From the NCBI GenBank assembly GCA_038030265.1, contig CM075939.1, forward strand, positions 14,551,253 through 14,615,252: a stretch of 64,000 nt of DNA. The letters are read 5' to 3'. This document shows positions 60,301 to 64,000 of the stretch, piece by piece (position 1 is the stretch's first letter; each line of letters starts with the position of its first letter). The notes beneath the pieces are model-generated. The model did no database searches and was not told the DNA's origin. It saw only the letters and a program-made list of their open reading frames with translations. The position numbers and the translations under genes were made by a program. Source of the stretch: Corythucha ciliata (Eukaryota; Arthropoda; Insecta; Hemiptera; Tingidae).

Positions 60301-61146
60301 GGCACCTCCTCACCAATATTCGGTTTGTTCACTTCAATCACCACAAAACTGACGATGGGTTGAGCCATTCGAGCCCATCCACCGAAATATGCGCCACCAG
60401 TTTCCGATTTCCAGGGGCTTAATCGACTCACGCCATCTTCGATGTCTTGTTTAATTTCATAGGTCGATTCAAGCCGGAATAAATTCAAATTACGGAGCAG
60501 GTAATCGTGAAGCGTTAAAAACTGAAGATTAAGCTTAGGAAGGGCCAAACACCCTTCCCCTGAATAATACTCCGACGGTACCATATTCTCGTCCCAGATG
60601 ACATCCTCCGTTGGGTACAACGGCGTCCTGTTAATTTCAGTCAGTTGGGAGATTCGCTTCTCGTGGCGAAACGCTAAAAGTTCCAACAGAAAGTCAGGAT
60701 CAGTCCTGTACCAATTCTCCTCCGCCTGACGATCCGGCGAAGGCACTAGACTCAAACAGACGACAATGTCGCGAAGGCTTTGCTCATCCAACTGGGAAAA
60801 GTGTTTCAAAATGGCCTGACGTGTGTCCACGCTCGCGACGTTGGCCAGAGCGAATTTGTTCAGAGCGGGAAACTTGGCAAAGATGGCCTTTTGAAGTGAG
60901 GAGACGACGTCGTAGTGAAGTTGAGACATTTGAGCGTCAGTGAGGCAGTCGCCGGTGACGTCGTTGATTTCAAAGCGAGAGTAAAAGTTGAGAATGTCGA
61001 GAAGTTGAAGAAAGAGCTTGCCGTCGGTGCGCGACGCGAGCGAGGAGAGGCGACAGCGGAGAACGAGTTGACAGTCGTCGAGGAGAACGTTGAAAAATCG
61101 CCGGGTGGGCAGCGAGGCTTCCAGGTCGATCATCAATTCCAAAAAT
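57350..61146 (-). CDS. Aqr: Aquarius, spliceosomal intron-binding RNA helicase (C-terminal ~1,220 residues)
   Basis: Two long exons: 61146-59656 and 59528-57350, joined in phase across a 127-bp intron (donor GTTAGT, acceptor TTTTAG). The fragment starts at [18 protein letters not shown], which corresponds to the end of the N-terminal ARM-like region of animal Aquarius (about 1,400-1,500 residues in total), so roughly 200-250 N-terminal residues lie outside the window or in unrecognised exons. Conserved blocks: [59 protein letters not shown], then the SF1 helicase core: Walker A GPPGTGKT (59323-59300), [11 protein letters not shown], motif II EEAAQ (near 58600), [29 protein letters not shown] and VALSRAR. 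The C terminus is short and acidic. The protein binds introns upstream of the branch point in the activated spliceosome and links splicing to snoRNP assembly. No internal stop or frame break. Confidence 0.97.
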
Positions 61147-61199
61147 CTGAAAAATACGAAATACTATAATTTCGCTGTGTCTAATTTAATTGCGTACAA

Positions 61200-63740
61200 G
61201 CTGGGCACTGCCTAAAACCAGGTCCGAACATAAAATTTCGTAAACAAAAAAATGCCCCCCCCCCCCGGAATCAGATTAGGAAGAGCCAAATCCGTGAGGA
61301 AAAGCGAAACCCAACGACGAAATTGTGGTTTGGAACTCGGGGAAAGAGCTGAAATCACAACAATTGGCTTTCGATCGGGCCAAATTACTTTTGCGAACTA
61401 ACCAAACCTGTGGACCTGATTTGGAAGATCTAAAGCCATTATTTTATGTATATGTATAAGGTTATGTAGGAAGGTTATGTAGTGTAGCGTGAACCACTGA
61501 AATTGAGGATTAAAGGTGCCTAATCCAAGAAATTTAGTTTTTAAGAGTTGAAGTCCACGAAATTGAGGCTTCAAAGAACCAGAGCCCACGCAACTAGGTT
61601 TGTGAAAGAACAAAAATTCCGAAAATTGGAATTCGAACGAGCTAAATCCACAAAATTTGGCCTTGAAAGAGCAAAATCACAAAGGGTTTGTGAAAGCCAA
61701 AATGGCGAAATTTAGTTTTCGAACGAACGAAATCCGTGAATTAGCTTTTTGAAAGAGTCGCATTTTGTTTTTTGAACTAAAAAGAGCTAATGCCATGAAC
61801 TTTGGTTTGTTGAAAAATAAAAATACGCGAAATGAGGGTTAGAAATAATAAAAATCCGTCCAAAAATTTGGTTTTGAGAAGCAAAATCCGTGTCTTTCGG
61901 CTAAGGAAGGGCAAAATTCTGGTAAAAAGAGCCAAAACCACCAAATTGATTTTTTCGTAGTTGTTTTTTTTAAAGAATTTAGTTTTCGAATTGGTCAAAC
62001 CATGGACACTTTACTACACTTAAAGAAAATGGTAAAGATAGGACGTCTGAAGCATCAAAACGGCATTGAGTGGGACAAACTGGCGAAATTGTTTTGTTTT
62101 TTTTTTTACGGTGACCCTATCACGCTAAATTGAGTTATAATGGGCCAACTCGGCGAATTTTGTTTTTTAAAATAGGTACTCAAATCAGGGATATTGTTTT
62201 TAGAACGGGCCTGCAAGGCGAAATTGCTTTATTTCGCGAGCATAGCCCGGCGAAATTGATTTTTAACGAGCCAAGCCAGTGAAATTTTGTCTTTCCAAGG
62301 AGCTAGCACTGCAAAATTGGGTTTGAACGGGTAGATTTCACTGAATTCAATGTTTGACGAGGCCGGATGCCCCAAATTGGTTTTTCGAGGGACCCATTTG
62401 TTTCTGTTTATTTGTGAGAGCCAATGGGCCAACCCTGCCAATATTTGTTTTTGAAAAGGTCCAAACCCGTAATAGTGCTATTTAAAATTAGAAAACCCCA
62501 TGAAATTATTTTTTGAATGGGTGAACGTTGCGAAATTTCACCTTCGAAAAAAAACAACTGAATTCCAGTAAAGTTGGTTTCTTTAAGGGGCCAACCCCGC
62601 GAAATTGGTTTCTGACGTGCCAGATCTAGGAGTCCCGGATTGGTTACTTATGTCCCGCATCCCGGAGAAGGTCATTCCGGGACGCATTTTGTCCCGGTTT
62701 CTGTTCTTTTTATATTCAAAATTGGCTAATTTTCGCAAGCAGACCAAACCGGGTTTTATTAACAACAAAACCGGTAAAGTTGGTTCTAGTACGAGCGAAA
62801 CGAAAAATTGGTTGGGAAATTTGATTTTCGAAGGAGCTAAATTCGTGAACTTTGGGTTTTGTAAGACTAAAATTACCGAAATTATGTTTTTGAAAGAGCC
62901 CAACCCTCGTGTAATGATTCTAGAGAAGCGAAATCCGCGAAAATTCGCTGGCGGATGAAAGAGCTAAATTCAAGAAATTTGCATCCCATAAGATCCACAC
63001 CCATGAAATTTATTGCTGAACGAGCTAACATCGGTAAAATTGAAGTCTAAAGGAGACAAATTCAAGGCATTTGGATTTTAATAATCGAAAATTGGCTAAA
63101 TTTGGGATGAAATATCCAAAACCTGTTTATTTGGTTTTCGAATGTGCAAAATTAGTTTTAAGAACCAGCCAACCTCTCCTAGAACGACTCAGACACAAGA
63201 GATTTGATTTTATGAAAAATCCAGAATGAAAGAGCCGAAACAGTTCTGAAAGAGCCACAACTGTGGGTTGGAAAAGTTTCAGAATCGTGAAATTTGGCTT
63301 TGAAAAGAGCCAAAATCCCGAAATTTGCCGTTTGAACAAGTGAAATTGTAGATTTTAGATAGCTAAACCCGCGAAGTTGGGTTTTCCGAGAGCTTATGAA
63401 TCCATTTTTGAAGGAGACAAACTCTTGAAATTTGGTTTTGGTGTGATCACTGGATAACCCCAAAATTGTGAGACAGCCTCCCCCCCCCTCCTAGAAAGCA
63501 ACTGATTTTTTTTTTTTTTCTCATGAAAGTGTGAATTTTTTTATTAATAAGAGTCAAATCCACGAAATTTGGTTTTTAAAGGAGCCAAGATCGTAAAATT
63601 TGATTCTGTTTGAGCAATAGTCCACAAAATTTGAATTTCGAAAGGTCCAAACCCGCGTAGTTCATTTCTTTAGGGGCCAAATACGCGAAATTAGGGTTGA
63701 AAACGCGTGAAATCCGCCAATTCCATTTAAGCCATTCACA
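61200..63740 (-). repeat. family-2 array within the Aquarius intron
   Basis: At least sixty degenerate units such as AATCCGCGAAATTTGGTTTT then GAAAGAGCCAAA, about 30-34 bp each. It begins about 55 bp upstream of the 61146 acceptor and fills the rest of the intron inside the window, so the intron is at least 2.85 kb. A C-run lies at 61256-61268. Frames in this region are repeat read-through. Confidence 0.8.
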
Positions 63741-64000
63741 ATAAGGCGCAAAATGATCAGTTCGGGTATTTTTAAGGCACGCATTGTCCCCAGTTCAGCC
63801 GTTTTCAAGGTCCGGAGGATCAGTTTTGGGGAGGGGGGTGCAGATAGCCACTTTGAAAAATGGTCAGTGTGGCAATTTTCGGACTGTGAATTGCTGGTAC
63901 GAGTGTGCCATTTTTAGGGCTCAAATAACCAGGTTTGCTATTTTTAGGACAATAATTGTCAAACTAGACATTTTCAAGGCGTGAAGGTTCAGTTTGGCAA
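63740..64000 (+). repeat. family-3 units, opposite orientation to the 4.3-kb copy
   Basis: Units such as GCCATTTTTAGGGCTCAAATAACCAG and GCTATTTTTAGGAC, with TTTTCAAGGC variants, read as the reverse complement of the 4265-4570 array. Runs off the window. Confidence 0.6.

Overview
The window reads as nuclear DNA of an invertebrate animal, most likely an arthropod. It has spliced genes with GT-AG introns, an atonal-type proneural factor, spliceosome genes with animal-type sequence, Ty1/copia retrotransposon fragments, a tRNA-derived SINE and many non-autonomous DNA transposons. I cannot place it more precisely. Exon models below were assembled by hand from splice signals and reading-frame continuity; they were not checked by alignment.

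Layout. 1-1.48 kb: 3' part of a copia element (reverse transcriptase, RNase H, start of the LTR). 4.3-4.6 kb: a short array of a ~35-bp repeat. 6.7-9.5 kb: a hAT-like element with a perfect 8-bp target-site duplication, filled with a ~30-bp repeat array and carrying a nested SINE. 11.1-13.0 kb: an unrecognised membrane-protein gene (minus). 13.5-15.9 kb: repeat array. 17.2-17.66 kb: an intronless atonal-like bHLH gene (minus). 18.1-27.4 kb: a 19-exon gene (minus) for a ~1,213-residue coiled-coil, S/P-rich protein I do not recognise; its 4.5-kb intron holds another array. 28.9-41.9 kb: gene-free, dominated by arrays and a second hAT-like element with a perfect 8-bp duplication. 42.3-43.5 kb: Txnl4a/Dim1 (plus), convergent with an acetyl-CoA hydrolase/CoA-transferase gene (43.8-48.4 kb, minus). 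48.4-57.2 kb: MITEs, a copia integrase fragment and arrays. 57.35-61.15 kb: the C-terminal ~1,220 residues of Aquarius (minus). 61.2-64 kb: arrays in the Aquarius intron, running off the window.

Function. Txnl4a (U5 snRNP) and Aquarius (intron-binding helicase) both act in pre-mRNA splicing; the CoA-transferase is a mitochondrial metabolic enzyme; atonal specifies neural fate. These genes do not form a pathway cluster; they are single-copy islands in repeat-rich DNA.

The most unusual feature is a family of degenerate ~30-bp tandem repeats (family 1) occurring at about nine loci. At several loci the array switches strand in the middle, so the locus is a long imperfect inverted repeat. Two loci lie inside elements with perfect 8-bp target-site duplications, and a third array segment is bracketed by a perfect 8-bp direct repeat. 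This suggests satellite arrays carried by fold-back, hAT-like transposons. Two further ~30-bp families (2 and 3) share this habit of occurring in both orientations.
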